Shown: positions 1-5,889, counted from the stretch's first letter. The stretch is DNA of 8,007 bases from an uncultured Planctomycetaceae bacterium (GCA_903921605.1 CAIXQV010000716.1:1-8007), one strand, 5' to 3'. Numbers and translations: made by a program. Notes: a model not told the origin generated them from the letters alone.

Positions 1-777
1 GACATTTCCGCTGAATTCCTGTCTCAAGTGGGAGACTTCCGACAGATTCTGGACGCGCTGCAACGACTTCCCGGAGCGCTGTTTGCCATCAAGAATCTGG
101 AATCCCGTTACATCTACATGAGTTCGGCGCTGCGACGAGTGATTCAAGTCGACGCGTCAAGCGACGTGGTTGGCCGGACCGACTTCGACTTGTTCCCAAA
201 AATCATCGCGGAGTCCTTTCGCCAGAATGACCAATCGGTGTTCCAGCACGGAAAGCCATTGCTCGATGAGGTGCATCTCACCTGCTTCTATAACCGTGCT
301 CCCGGCTGGTCGTTCTCCAGTAAGTTCCCCATCCATGACAAAAACGGCCGGATCATCGGCTTGGTGATCATCAATGAGCTTTACGAAAAGGTGATGGGCG
401 AACAGGCGGAACTGGTCAAGCTGCTCCCGGCGATCGATCACGTCTCAAAGCACTTCGGGCAGCGGATCACGATCGAGGAACTCGCGGCGCTCTGTGGAGT
501 TTCCGCCAGTCACTTTATGCGGATCTTCCGAGTACGCTTAAAAATGACGGCCTACTCTTTCGTGGAACAGGTCCGTCTGCATCACGCGATGGAATCGCTC
601 AAGAAAGGGACAACAGGCATTACGCAGATCGCGATCGACTGCGGTTTCTACGACCATAGCGCCTTTGTGAAGCGGTTCAAAAAATTTACAGGCACGACAC
701 CACTCAACTACCGACGCCAACACCAAGCCGCGTTTGCCATCGAGCGACCGATCGTCCTGCCGACTCCGTCGAAGTAA
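1..777 (+). CDS. PAS-domain AraC-family transcriptional regulator (5' end outside window)
   Basis: This is a DNA-binding regulator that likely senses a signal through an N-terminal PAS domain. The frame is open from base 1, so the true start is probably upstream; a GTG at 28 is the first possible start inside the window, and the numbering here counts from it. Residues about 7-118 look like a PAS fold (start LQRLPGALFAIKNLESRYIY, end GRIIGLVIINE). Residues about 133-232 are the AraC double helix-turn-helix: first HTH ITIEELAALCGVSASHFMRI, second ITQIAIDCGFYDHSAFVKRF, followed by the FKKFTGTTPLNYRR signature of the family. The frame ends at TAA 775-777. The PAS-AraC arrangement is a known one in Planctomycetota, where the target is often a nearby sugar or oxidoreductase gene, but no target is visible here because the gene is followed by a convergent fragment. 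Family assignment is firm; the ligand and regulon are unknown. Confidence 0.9.
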   Translation, partial: DISAEFLSQVGDFRQILDALQRLPGALFAIKNLESRYIYMSSALRRVIQVDASSDVVGRTDFDLFPKIIAESFRQNDQSVFQHGKPLLDEVHLTCFYNRAPGWSFSSKFPIHDKNGRIIGLVIINELYEKVMGEQAELVKLLPAIDHVSKHFGQRITIEELAALCGVSASHFMRIFRVRLKMTAYSFVEQVRLHHAMESLKKGTTGITQIAIDCGFYDHSAFVKRFKKFTGTTPLNYRRQHQAAFAIERPIVLPTPSK

Positions 778-781
778 TTGG

Positions 782-847
782 TCATGACAGAATCTCCTTG
801 ACCACTCGTCCATGCACGTCAGTCAGTCGATAGTTGCGCCCCGCCGT
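782..847 (-). pseudogene. Possible C-terminal remnant of a DUF1501 gene
   Basis: On the minus strand a 22-codon open stretch reads TAGRNYRLTDVHGRVV and then KEILS before a TGA at 782-784. The pattern (G)RNYRLTDVHG..V..IL is very like the last residues of planctomycete DUF1501 (sulfatase-like secreted) proteins as I remember them. Immediately upstream in the frame is a TAA (848-850), and the bases beyond do not continue with the residues expected in that family, so only the tail is left. It converges on the AraC gene with four bases between the two stop codons, the spacing of two once-intact neighbours. The reading is short and could be chance; it rests on motif recognition alone. Confidence 0.35.
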
Positions 848-854
848 TTACAGC

Positions 855-889
855 AGTTCTCTTCACTGCTCCGGACCGACACCCCGAGG
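855..889 (-). repeat. Dispersed ~35-bp repeat, copy A
   Basis: Read on the minus strand this segment begins CCTCGGGGTGTCGG and ends GAAGAGAACT. It matches the plus-strand segment 3495-3529 at 31 of 35 positions. The plus strand here also holds a perfect 6-bp inverted repeat, AGCAGT (852-857) and ACTGCT (865-870), with a 7-base loop. It lies between the DUF1501-like scrap and the end of the integrase. It could be a palindromic intergenic repeat family of this genome. Confidence 0.55.
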
Positions 890-952
890 TAATGAAATAC
901 TCGTGCATTTCGCGTTGCTGAGACCGTTGGGAGTAAGTCACATCCAGCGACT

Positions 953-1999
953 TCAATCTGCAGTCACGAATGGTCGTCTGCAGCACGGGCATTCACCGTC
1001 GTGGCCTTTGACAAGTGCGAGAAATGCTGAGGGCTGCGGGATGGTCATGATGGCTCGAAACGCGAGTGGATCACGGTGTGCGTAATGACGGTACGTGATT
1101 CCGCCGACGGCATGGCCAAGTATTTCGATGGAAGACTCCGGAATGTGCTCGTCATAGTAGGTCGCGCACGTTTTGCGGAGATCCTTTAAGTGCCATGGGA
1201 CCTGCTGGCCAGTTTCGATGTCCAGTTTCGGGCAAATGCCAGCGAGCTGACAGAGAGTGACAAACGTTGCATTGGGCCGACAACCTCCGCCGAGAAACAC
1301 CGGATCATTGGGTTCAGGCGACTGCGGCATAATGTTCCGAATGTGTTCGTGGACGACTCGATTCATCGGTCGGTAGAACGTCTTGCCAGTCTTGACTCTC
1401 CGAAAATAAATCCATCCCCATCGGCATGAGTCCTTCTGACGTCCATCAGGAGCGTACTTGTCCTAGGTGATGTGTCGCCAGAGAATCGGTTCATGAATCG
1501 GCGTCGACTTCCAGATCGTTCCAGTGTCCAGTCCGTAGTTAAAGAACAGAGCTAAAGCGCTTCGCCAGTATCGTTCAATCGGGAGAGCGTCAGACCAGCC
1601 TCTGGGACGCTTCAGTTGATAGGTTGCGAAATAGAGTGCGTTGATCTCTGCTTTGGTCAGGTAGTGCCGACCAGCGACGTCGCGTTGTTCTCTCGGTGGA
1701 GGAAAACGCGGCAACGCCTCAAGCAGATCCTGCTCCCATGCCCAGGATAGGACTGCTCGAAGGTTTTCCCGAGCTTTGTTTGACGTGCGGCCAGGATTCG
1801 TTCCCTCTTCTGCGATTGCTTGCTCGTGAACCCAGTCGAGGAACTCTCTGATATCCTTCCGCGAAAGCTGCTCAATGGGAATGGCATGGTTCCATGTGAT
1901 CCACTTCTTTACTGTGGCAGCATACTCATTGCGAGTCCCGCGTGAGAGATTCCGGGCTCGTGCATACGACTCAACGGCGCTCTGCAGTGTTGTCGACAT
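953..1999 (-). pseudogene. Tyrosine recombinase/integrase interrupted by one in-frame TAG
   Basis: This would encode a 348-residue site-specific DNA recombinase of the phage integrase superfamily. ATG at 1997-1999 is chosen because GGAG lies 8 bases upstream and the N-terminal core-binding domain starts right there (STTLQSAVESYARARNLSRG); the frame is open further upstream to 2188 but that part is cysteine-rich and unlike the family. Residues 1-105 form the SAM-like core-binding domain; 115 onward is the catalytic domain. Codon 179 (plus-strand 1463-1465) is TAG, after ILWRHIT; the same frame then resumes without any shift (DKYAPDGRQKD, GWIYFRRVKTGK) to TGA at 953-955. Visible catalytic features are the beta-hairpin Lys (about 203 in RVKTGK), box II DLRKT (Arg about 275), LGH (His about 296) and the Tyr nucleophile about 306 in RHYAHRDP. 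The canonical box I Arg is not obvious around YGLDTGTIWKST, and HxxR reads KDLR. A CPCC motif sits near the C-terminus. The related planctomycete family appears to have Trp at the stop position, so TGG to TAG is the simplest explanation. Translated as is, the product would be a 178-residue fragment without a catalytic centre. Confidence 0.9.
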
Positions 2000-2380
2000 T
2001 GGACAAACTCCAATGTTGCCAGACCGCCCCCATGCTATTCCCAATCGCTGGCAACACGTGACTGCCTCCTGCTCAACATCCTGTCGAATAAGACAGATGG
2101 AACTTATACTCTCAAGATTCTTGTTGCAGCAGAACACTGTTGTCGAGCAAAGAGTTCCAGAATTCTGGCTCTGCGGGCCGAGGTGCATGGTTCTTTTGTA
2201 GGTTGTGGCTACCCGATTCGCCCTCGGAGGTTGACTGTCCTGTAATATCCGTCGCAGCGTGATACCGCCCCGTTTCTTTCCGACGGGTTTTCCAAATCGA
2301 GTGATCTATAAACTACTTGTCATGCGTCGTGTGGAATGCGTCAATCGAACCAAGCGAGAATCAAGCTCACTGGAGAAGAA
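2000..2380. other. Divergent intergenic region between integrase and lipoprotein
   Basis: This 381-base gap should contain the promoters of both flanking genes. The only structure I can defend is the 9-bp inverted repeat at 2014-2056. A weak hairpin, CCCGT (2269-2273) and ACGGG (2283-2287) followed by TTTT, is also present, and TATAAA occurs at 2307-2312 without a good -35 partner. The long frames through here are low-complexity for codon use and cysteine-rich, and I do not regard them as genes. Confidence 0.4.
2014..2056. repeat. 9-bp perfect inverted repeat in integrase leader
   Basis: TGTTGCCAG at 2014-2022 is the exact reverse complement of CTGGCAACA at 2048-2056, with 25 bases between. 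It begins 15 bases upstream of the integrase start codon, so in the integrase mRNA it would form a leader hairpin, or in DNA it could be an operator or recombinase-binding pair of arms. The 25-base spacing is longer than the 6-8 bp overlap of a usual tyrosine-recombinase core site. Confidence 0.5.
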
Positions 2381-3025
2381 ATGGACCGTGGATTTCCCGT
2401 TATTCTGTTATTGCTGTTCATTGGGTGCGATAACTCCCCTGATCCTCAACAGGTCATTGAGTCCAGCAGGAAATCTACGGCCGAAGTGCAGAAGCAGCTT
2501 GAGCTCATTCGCAAGTCGACCGCAGAGGCACAAAAGACGCTTGACGAGTCCCAGAAATCTCCCGACGCAGAAAACCGGTCGAGTCAACACGCTGCTGAAG
2601 TGCTCGCTGAACAGCTTGTGTCAGCATTCTCATCCGATGAACTGCCTGCACAGCGGCCAGCGATCGCGAGTCTCAACAAGCTCGACGGCGAGGAACGCGA
2701 CGAAGTGTTTCGGACGATCCAAAAATACATCCAACCCAGACAGTGGCGTCTGTGGTTTACTGAAATCGTTGTTTTGGAAGGCAGGGAAGATGTCGCCACG
2801 TGCTACTTTCGAAGCAGCGAGCAGGACCACATTGTCGTCAGAATAGCATTTCACCGGGAATCGTGGATTGTGGCTGCGTGCGAAATACCCGAAGTTCGTC
2901 TTGCACGACGCGAAGATGAGACGTTAGACCACCATGTCACCGAAATGGTGACAATGGCGAAGGAGCAGGGCACGGCCTGGCTAGAAGGGCCGCTGGTTGA
3001 CGGGCTCTATTTTATCGAGCATTAG
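2381..3025 (+). CDS. Putative lipoprotein with a tandem 14-residue helical repeat
   Basis: A 214-residue protein of unknown function, probably a membrane-anchored lipoprotein. The start at 2381 is chosen over the in-frame ATG at 2336 because GGAG lies five bases upstream and a signal peptide begins immediately: MDRGFPVILLLLFIGC, with Cys16 as the lipidation site (lipobox FIGC, slightly off the LxxC consensus). Residues 30-43 and 44-57 are a tandem repeat, RKSTAEVQKQLELI and RKSTAEAQKTLDES, likely an extended helix or coiled coil that acts as a stalk. Most synonymous positions differ between the two units, so the repeat is old or maintained at protein level. From about residue 65 to 214 follows an alpha/beta domain (WRLWFTEIVVLEGREDVATC, VVRIAFHRESWIVAACEIPE) that I do not recognise; an NTF2-like fold is a guess. 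It is transcribed divergently from the integrase and stands alone. Confidence 0.75.
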   Translation: MDRGFPVILLLLFIGCDNSPDPQQVIESSRKSTAEVQKQLELIRKSTAEAQKTLDESQKSPDAENRSSQHAAEVLAEQLVSAFSSDELPAQRPAIASLNKLDGEERDEVFRTIQKYIQPRQWRLWFTEIVVLEGREDVATCYFRSSEQDHIVVRIAFHRESWIVAACEIPEVRLARREDETLDHHVTEMVTMAKEQGTAWLEGPLVDGLYFIEH

Positions 3026-3982
3026 CTCGTAGTCTGCATGTGGTTCAATGTCGCGAATCGCACATAAGGCTTTGACTTTGCGAGTGCAGACGTAGAGCGT
3101 CGAAGCGACCAGCGTTTATCCATTTCCTGTCTCTGGCCTTTGCGCAAACTCAGCATCAACTCTCCGGGTGTTCATCAGCGGCCGATGGCACATTTGTAGT
3201 GGCCATCGAACCATTTCATGCTGTCTGACGGCCAGTCTGCTCAACGCCTCCAGCATAGCATCAGGACACAACGGCGCTGCCGTGTTCATCCGGTAGAGCA
3301 GTCAGAGGTTCTACCGAGAACACTGTGACGTATCAAACGGGGCACGCAGAACACGCGCTCCTGAGTGAGTTGGACTGGAGAGGTTTCATGCCGACTTCGC
3401 GATCACTTCCAAGCTCAACGAACTTGTACCTGCAGTCAACTTGACTGCGCCAGTTGATGCAGTACCGCTGACTTTGCAAATCAAATCGATGTCGCCTCGG
3501 GGTGTCGGACCGGAGTAGCGAAGTGAACTCCGATTCGCCACATCGGTCGCTGTTACCCGGGATTCAGGTGTCTGAAGTGATCATCGTTAAACGCAGAGTC
3601 CGGTGAAGTAAGTGATTGCTGCTTTATGGCGACGCAGAACCCATTTGCGATCGCGGCAAGTGTCGTCGCCTTACTGTCAGAGCGTACTCCATGCGTATTT
3701 TTGTGCCGCTAAGATGCTGATCTGCGAATTGCGACCCAGGATACAATGGTTTACAGCACTGCACCATCAACCGCTGCGGAGATCATCGCGATTCCAGATT
3801 GTCCGGAGTTCAGTCCTGTGCAACGGGAATAACTGCGAAGTTTCCCATCCCGAAATGAGAACGATCATTCCGCTGACGGCGCTCGACTGCACCAGTTTTC
3901 ATGCTCTGGCCCTTGCATCATGGCCTGACCGTGATAGTCTCTAGTGGATCCCCAGCGGAACACAAATGCTAGGCAAAACCCC
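3026..3982. other. Long gap without a credible gene
   Basis: Nearly 1 kb in which I find no recognisable protein on either strand. The longest open frame (3612-3944, plus) has no ribosome binding site and an implausible Cys/Arg/His/Ser-rich product. Things present: a 7-bp inverted repeat, CGGTAGA (3291-3297) and TCTACCG (3310-3316); copy B of the dispersed repeat (3495-3529); and TGCTCAACGCCT at 3238-3249, a 12-base match to the CRISPR-like repeat of this window. The stretch looks like decayed or non-coding DNA. Confidence 0.5.
3495..3529 (+). repeat. Dispersed ~35-bp repeat, copy B
   Basis: Begins CCTCGGGGTGTCGG and ends GAAGTGAACT; 31 of 35 positions match copy A at 855-889 (opposite strand). 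Here the inverted repeat is CGGAGT (3511-3516) with ACTCCG (3527-3532), a different pair of bases from copy A but again a perfect 6-bp stem with the right arm starting at the same ACT. The copies are 2.6 kb apart in gene-poor DNA. Confidence 0.55.
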
Positions 3983-4273
3983 ATGAAATTCTTCCGCTAT
4001 CGCCGACCATCCTGGAAAACAATTCTGGGCCTGACGCAGGCGAAGAAGCAGGTCAAGAAAGCACTGGGAATCACCGCTCTACTGAAACCATTCCGCTGGT
4101 GGACCAATCTAAAACGCAGGTTCAAACGCAAGATAGGATACGAGTCGACAGCGGGACGAATCATTCGCAATGGGCTTCCGAAGCCAGCCGGTTGCCTGTC
4201 GGCACTTATTGGCGCTGTGACTCTCGTATTACTGGCACTTCTGTGGGTAACCTCGTTCGGCATGTATTCATAG
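3983..4273 (+). CDS. Small basic protein with C-terminal membrane anchor
   Basis: A 96-residue protein of unknown function. Start at 3983 (ATG, MKFFRYRRPSWKTILGL) is preferred to the in-frame ATG at 3944 because the lead-in residues are unlike a protein start and the family as I recall it begins MKFFRYRRPS. The Shine-Dalgarno is poor (AGGC about 10 bases upstream). The first 70 residues are strongly basic (AKKQVKKALGI, NLKRRFKRKIGYES), then GLPKPAGC leads to one hydrophobic helix, about residues 72-92 (SALIGAVTLVLLALLWVTSF). This predicts a tail-anchored or single-pass protein with a positively charged cytoplasmic region able to contact nucleic acid, lipid or an acidic partner. It precedes the attC-like site and may be the cargo of an upstream cassette, though no such site is seen before it (only GCTAGGC at 3969-3975). 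Confidence 0.6.
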   Translation: MKFFRYRRPSWKTILGLTQAKKQVKKALGITALLKPFRWWTNLKRRFKRKIGYESTAGRIIRNGLPKPAGCLSALIGAVTLVLLALLWVTSFGMYS

Positions 4274-4386
4274 GGGTGATGCTCACTGAATCTGCGCTTG
4301 ATGATGTCCGGCTATTGGCGGCGCTCGCTTTCATTCACAACCACTCGTACAACTACTCCGGAGATTAATGGGGCGGCTGAAACGTG

Positions 4387-4476
4387 GTAGAACAGGCCGT
4401 GAACCGGAGCGGCCGACAACGCGGCTTTCGAATTTAAAGTCTTTTGGCGGCCGCCCGGTTACGGCTGTCGTTAGGC
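4387..4476 (+). other. attC-like integron recombination site
   Basis: Two arms pair perfectly over 17 bp except for two extra purines, both in the left arm: CCGT (4397-4400), extra G4401, AACCGG (4402-4407), extra A4408, GCGGCCG (4409-4415) against CGGCCGC (4448-4454), CCGGTT (4455-4460), ACGG (4461-4464). The loop is 32 bases. The site ends in GTTAGGC (4470-4476), a perfect GTTRRRY core, and the left end has AAC at 4391-4393 in the R'' position (GTAGAAC, fitting RYYYAAC at 5 of 7). Extrahelical bases only on the L'' side, about 90 bp in total, and a gene starting five bases after the core are the marks of attC. The R'' box is imperfect, so I call it attC-like. No integron integrase is in the window. 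Confidence 0.6.
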
Positions 4477-4481
4477 ACCAC

Positions 4482-4799
4482 ATGAGTTACTTCGCGTACG
4501 ACCGGATGGGCAACGCGATCGCTTCACCGGATGAGGTGGCGATGCGTAATCTCCTCGGGTCATTAGCGGTGCAGGGTCCCGAACACCCGGATGTGTCGCT
4601 CAACCATGAATCAGGCTGGTCAGCCAGCGTCTTCGGGAACGGCTTGGTGGTACTCGAGAACGTCGAAACCGGGGAGGGCCCGTGGCACATGAGTGGCAAG
4701 TCGCCCGAAGAAGCCATCAGCCTGTGGCGGCTTCTGGCCGCAGGAAAGTTCGAAGAACTCAAGTCGCAACCGTGGGCCACCGGGTATGGGGACGAGTAG
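4482..4799 (+). CDS. Hypothetical cassette-type protein, 105 aa
   Basis: Unknown function; small, soluble and acidic with no signal peptide or membrane helix. The ATG at 4482 is chosen because it lies five bases after the GTTAGGC core and because the in-frame extension upstream (from 4368) would be translation of the attC-like stem. It starts MSYFAYDRMGNAIASPDE; the middle has an HPDVSLNHESGWSASVFGNG strand-turn pattern, then GLVVLENVETGEGPWHMSG; the end has a helix, SPEEAISLWRLLAAGKFEEL, and PWATGYG. The helix plus a final PW motif recalls small unannotated proteins of Actinomycetota, and an immunity-like role is conceivable, but I cannot name a family. Stop TAG 4797-4799 is followed two bases later by a second GTTAGGC, then by the next gene 15 bases after this stop. 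Codon use is like its neighbours. Confidence 0.75.
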   Translation: MSYFAYDRMGNAIASPDEVAMRNLLGSLAVQGPEHPDVSLNHESGWSASVFGNGLVVLENVETGEGPWHMSGKSPEEAISLWRLLAAGKFEELKSQPWATGYGDE

Positions 4800-4801
4800 T
4801 T

Positions 4802-4808
4802 GTTAGGC
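4802..4808 (+). other. Isolated GTTAGGC core motif between two genes
   Basis: The heptamer identical to the attC core at 4470-4476 occurs two bases after one stop codon and six bases before the next ATG (4815). Just upstream I could find no pairing arms of the kind seen at 4397-4464: the last 80 bases of the gene give no complement to GGGGACGAGTAGTT. It may be a stripped or secondary recombination site, part of the ribosome binding region (AGGCGAG), or coincidence. Confidence 0.3.
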
Positions 4809-4814
4809 GAGCGA

Positions 4815-5351
4815 ATGAATCACTTTACAAACGATCAACGCATGGGATCCAGTGAGACAACGACGCTCCGGCGCGTCCACTATGGTCGGTGGTTTCTGAA
4901 GCTTGTTGCCTGGGATGGCGTATTGCCCGTCGTTGTCCTGCTTGCACCAACCGTTGTGGAACTGCAGTTCCCCAATCGCCGCGAGGCCATGGAAGTAATG
5001 GCTATGATTTTGCCCATCACGGCATTCTTCGTCCGGTTCTTTGTCGCCAAACGTCATATTAACTCGAATCAATGTACGCACCTTGTTCGATGTTTTCAGA
5101 TCATCGCCCTGTGTCTTGCCATTCTCGTGCTGCTTCTGATTGACTCGCTTATTATTCTGGCTCACGAAATGCCGAAGGGAGCCCTGTTTGCCACCACCGC
5201 CGACCGAATCGCTTGGGTTGTTTTGTCCTCTGTCTATCTGACGACCATGGCGTTTGCGATGTATCCAGGTCGCACCAGTGAACTGCGGCCCGTCGAATGG
5301 CGCGACTTTATTCCTCCTGCGGATTATGGCCGGGGCGTCGGAAACTCGTAG
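4815..5351 (+). CDS. Hypothetical integral membrane protein, four helices
   Basis: A 178-residue inner-membrane protein of unknown function. The start at 4815 has AGGCGAG just upstream; an ATG nine codons on (4842) is an alternative with no visible Shine-Dalgarno. Predicted membrane segments by hydrophobicity: about 28-48 (KLVAWDGVLPVVVLLAPTVV), 60-79 (EVMAMILPITAFFVRFFVA), 95-116 (FQIIALCLAILVLLLIDSLI) and 131-150 (RIAWVVLSSVYLTTMAFAMY). Conserved-looking loop motifs are FPNRREAMEV after the first helix, AKRHINSNQC after the second, and HEMPKGALFAT before the fourth. The C-terminal tail is polar. I recall similar unnamed proteins from Planctomycetota but no function. Fifteen bases separate it from the preceding stop, so the two genes are probably cotranscribed. 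Confidence 0.8.
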   Translation: MNHFTNDQRMGSSETTTLRRVHYGRWFLKLVAWDGVLPVVVLLAPTVVELQFPNRREAMEVMAMILPITAFFVRFFVAKRHINSNQCTHLVRCFQIIALCLAILVLLLIDSLIILAHEMPKGALFATTADRIAWVVLSSVYLTTMAFAMYPGRTSELRPVEWRDFIPPADYGRGVGNS

Positions 5352-5382
5352 TGGAACGTCAGCAGCGGGGATCGTTCCCTAC
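5348..5382. terminator. Hairpin at the end of the membrane-protein gene
   Basis: GTAGTGGAACG (5348-5358) pairs with CGTTCCCTAC (5373-5382) as a 10-bp stem with one bulged T and a 14-base loop. The left arm contains the stop codon TAG. There is no T-run after it, so it is a possible terminator or mRNA 3'-end structure rather than a canonical intrinsic terminator. Confidence 0.4.
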
Positions 5383-5507
5383 TGCCATTCCAACGCGATG
5401 GCTCGAACAACTCGGACCAGCATCAGGAGACGGAATGCGGGAGCGGGCGGCGAGATTCGACTATCACCGTGAACCAAGCCGACCTTTCGTGAACGACATC
5501 CGGCCTG

Positions 5508-5570
5508 TTCGCACCGACAACAGAATCCAGTGCGACTCCTCCAGACAATGCATGGATTCAGGTCGGCGAA
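5508..5570. repeat. Long interrupted hairpin in the convergent gap
   Basis: TTCG (5508-5511), CCGAC (5514-5518) and GAATCC (5523-5528) pair with GGATTC (5554-5559), GTCGG (5562-5566) and CGAA (5567-5570): 15 pairs with extra bases concentrated in the left arm (CA, and AACA opposite AG) and a 25-base loop. It lies between the end of the plus-strand membrane gene and the end of the minus-strand toxin gene, where it could end transcription from either side. The bias of extra bases to one arm recalls attC, but no GTTRRRY core follows it. Confidence 0.45.
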
Positions 5571-5604
5571 TCGCGATGAAAACGGTCCAACATCAGATTA
5601 GAAC

Positions 5605-5889
5605 TTAGAGTTGCTGAATATCGCGAGCTCCGTGCAACACCCTGATGAGTTCGATGCCTTCCGTGACCGGCTTGTAGTAGACAACGAACTTTTCTACGGA
5701 GAAACAACGAACCTGACGCCCAAATTCAGGGCGAGATTCCCCAAGGCTCGGCTGATGGGCATACGATTCACACCGTGCAAACAGTCGGTAAAGAAACGCA
5801 TCAGCGGCATCGGGATTATCAGCAGCGATGTAATACCAGATGTTGTCCAGATCGATACTTGCCGCGCGCGATTTGTGAACTTCTCTCAT
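5605..5889 (-). CDS. parE: ParE/RelE-superfamily type II toxin
   Basis: A 94-residue toxin of the RelE/ParE superfamily. Family members act on DNA gyrase (ParE) or cleave ribosome-bound mRNA (RelE); this one fits the ParE branch by sequence. Signature features: a helical hairpin DLDNIWYYIAADNPDAAD (about residues 13-30), the connecting segment HQPSLGESRPEFGRQVRCF, the strand FVVYYKP and the C-terminal RVLHGARDI with the conserved Arg and His. Length is the usual 90-100. The ATG (5887-5889) overlaps the antitoxin stop as ATGA, which implies translational coupling. The frame looks intact and no active-site damage is apparent. The antitoxin immediately upstream would neutralise it. Stop TAA at 5605-5607, followed by the convergent gap with hairpins. 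Confidence 0.93.
   Translation of the reverse strand: MREVHKSRAASIDLDNIWYYIAADNPDAADAFLYRLFARCESYAHQPSLGESRPEFGRQVRCFSVEKFVVYYKPVTEGIELIRVLHGARDIQQL

Noticed and set aside
834..1429. Plus-strand frames opposite the integrase (834-1085, 1190-1429)
   Set aside because: Antisense shadows of the recombinase gene or its downstream flank.
2000..2188. N-terminal extension of the integrase frame to 2188
   Set aside because: Cysteine-rich, no ribosome binding site at its start, while ATG 1999 has GGAG and begins the conserved domain.
3284..3320. tRNA-like D-arm pattern (GTTC ... GGTA GAGC) near 3285-3299
   Set aside because: No acceptor stem, anticodon stem or T-arm can be built around it; the visible pairing is a simple 7-bp inverted repeat.
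3612..3944. Plus-strand open frame of 110 codons
   Set aside because: No ribosome binding site, Cys/Arg/Ser/His-rich implausible product, no recognisable domain; sits in decayed-looking DNA.
4279..4390. Two overlapping 29-codon ORFs (4279-4368 and 4301-4390), the second ending in TAG inside the left end of the attC-like site
   Set aside because: Too short to judge, no strong Shine-Dalgarno, and the two frames overlap; a stop codon in the R'' box is common in cassettes but does not prove a gene.
4349..4803. ACAACTACTC near 4350 complementary to GAGTAGTTGT at 4794-4803
   Set aside because: A 10-bp inverted match around the 105-aa gene could be cassette ends, but one arm lies inside a coding sequence end and there is no other support.
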